Origin: Sphingomonadaceae bacterium
GTDB taxonomy: Bacteria > Pseudomonadota > Alphaproteobacteria > Sphingomonadales > Sphingomonadaceae
Reading direction: 5' to 3'
Assembly: GCA_947446935.1 (NCBI GenBank)
Contig: CANFIV010000089.1
Coordinates: 1 to 6,491, forward strand
DNA length: 6,491 bases
Shown: positions 6,437 through 6,491 of the stretch, piece by piece
Layout: every line of letters begins with the position of its first letter
How positions within the stretch are numbered: position 1 is the first letter of the stretch
The notes under the pieces: generated by a model
Seen by the model: only the letters and a program-made list of their open reading frames with translations
Databases searched by the model: none
Told to the model about the DNA's origin: nothing
Made by a program: the position numbers and the translations under genes

Positions 6437-6491
6437 GTCGTAATCCGCAGCGTCGCGCTAGCCCGCGAACAGCTGCAAATATTACTGGCCC

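Overview
The window looks like chromosomal DNA from a high-GC alphaproteobacterium, most likely a sphingomonad such as Novosphingobium or Sphingomonas. This is an inference. It rests on strong G/C preference at third codon positions and on the style of the TonB-dependent receptor (Ala-rich leader, IVVIGTR-type TonB box, HAPTPGQ barrel motif). No 16S or other taxonomic marker is present. All four genes lie on the minus strand, so transcription runs from high to low coordinates.

In transcription order: (1) 6424-3767, a complete outer-membrane TonB-dependent receptor of 885 residues with a good ribosome binding site; (2) 3745-3706, a strong intrinsic terminator right after it; (3) 3667-1946, a periplasmic gamma-glutamyltransferase (ggt) with the autoprocessing threonine and substrate-binding residues intact; (4) 1936-1385, a GNAT acetyltransferase that starts, probably at TTG, 9 bases after the ggt stop; (5) 1384-1009, a 376-base gap with no convincing gene but several inverted repeats, a possible promoter and a CtrA-like box; (6) 1008 to beyond base 1, a family 2 glycosyltransferase of the dolichol-phosphate-sugar synthase type, still open at the window edge and so cut off at its C-terminus.

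ggt and the GNAT gene almost certainly share a transcript. The receptor and ggt are neighbours in the same direction but are separated by the terminator, so they are either independently transcribed or joined by partial read-through. A plausible but unproven reading is that the receptor imports a compound into the periplasm and GGT trims gamma-glutamyl groups there. The glycosyltransferase appears to be a separate unit with its own leader.

I see no mobile element, CRISPR array, tRNA or rRNA, and no clearly new multi-gene system. The least explained part is the 1009-1384 gap, which holds a nested stem structure placed where a leader RNA could begin. The very long open frames opposite ggt and the receptor look like high-GC antisense shadows.
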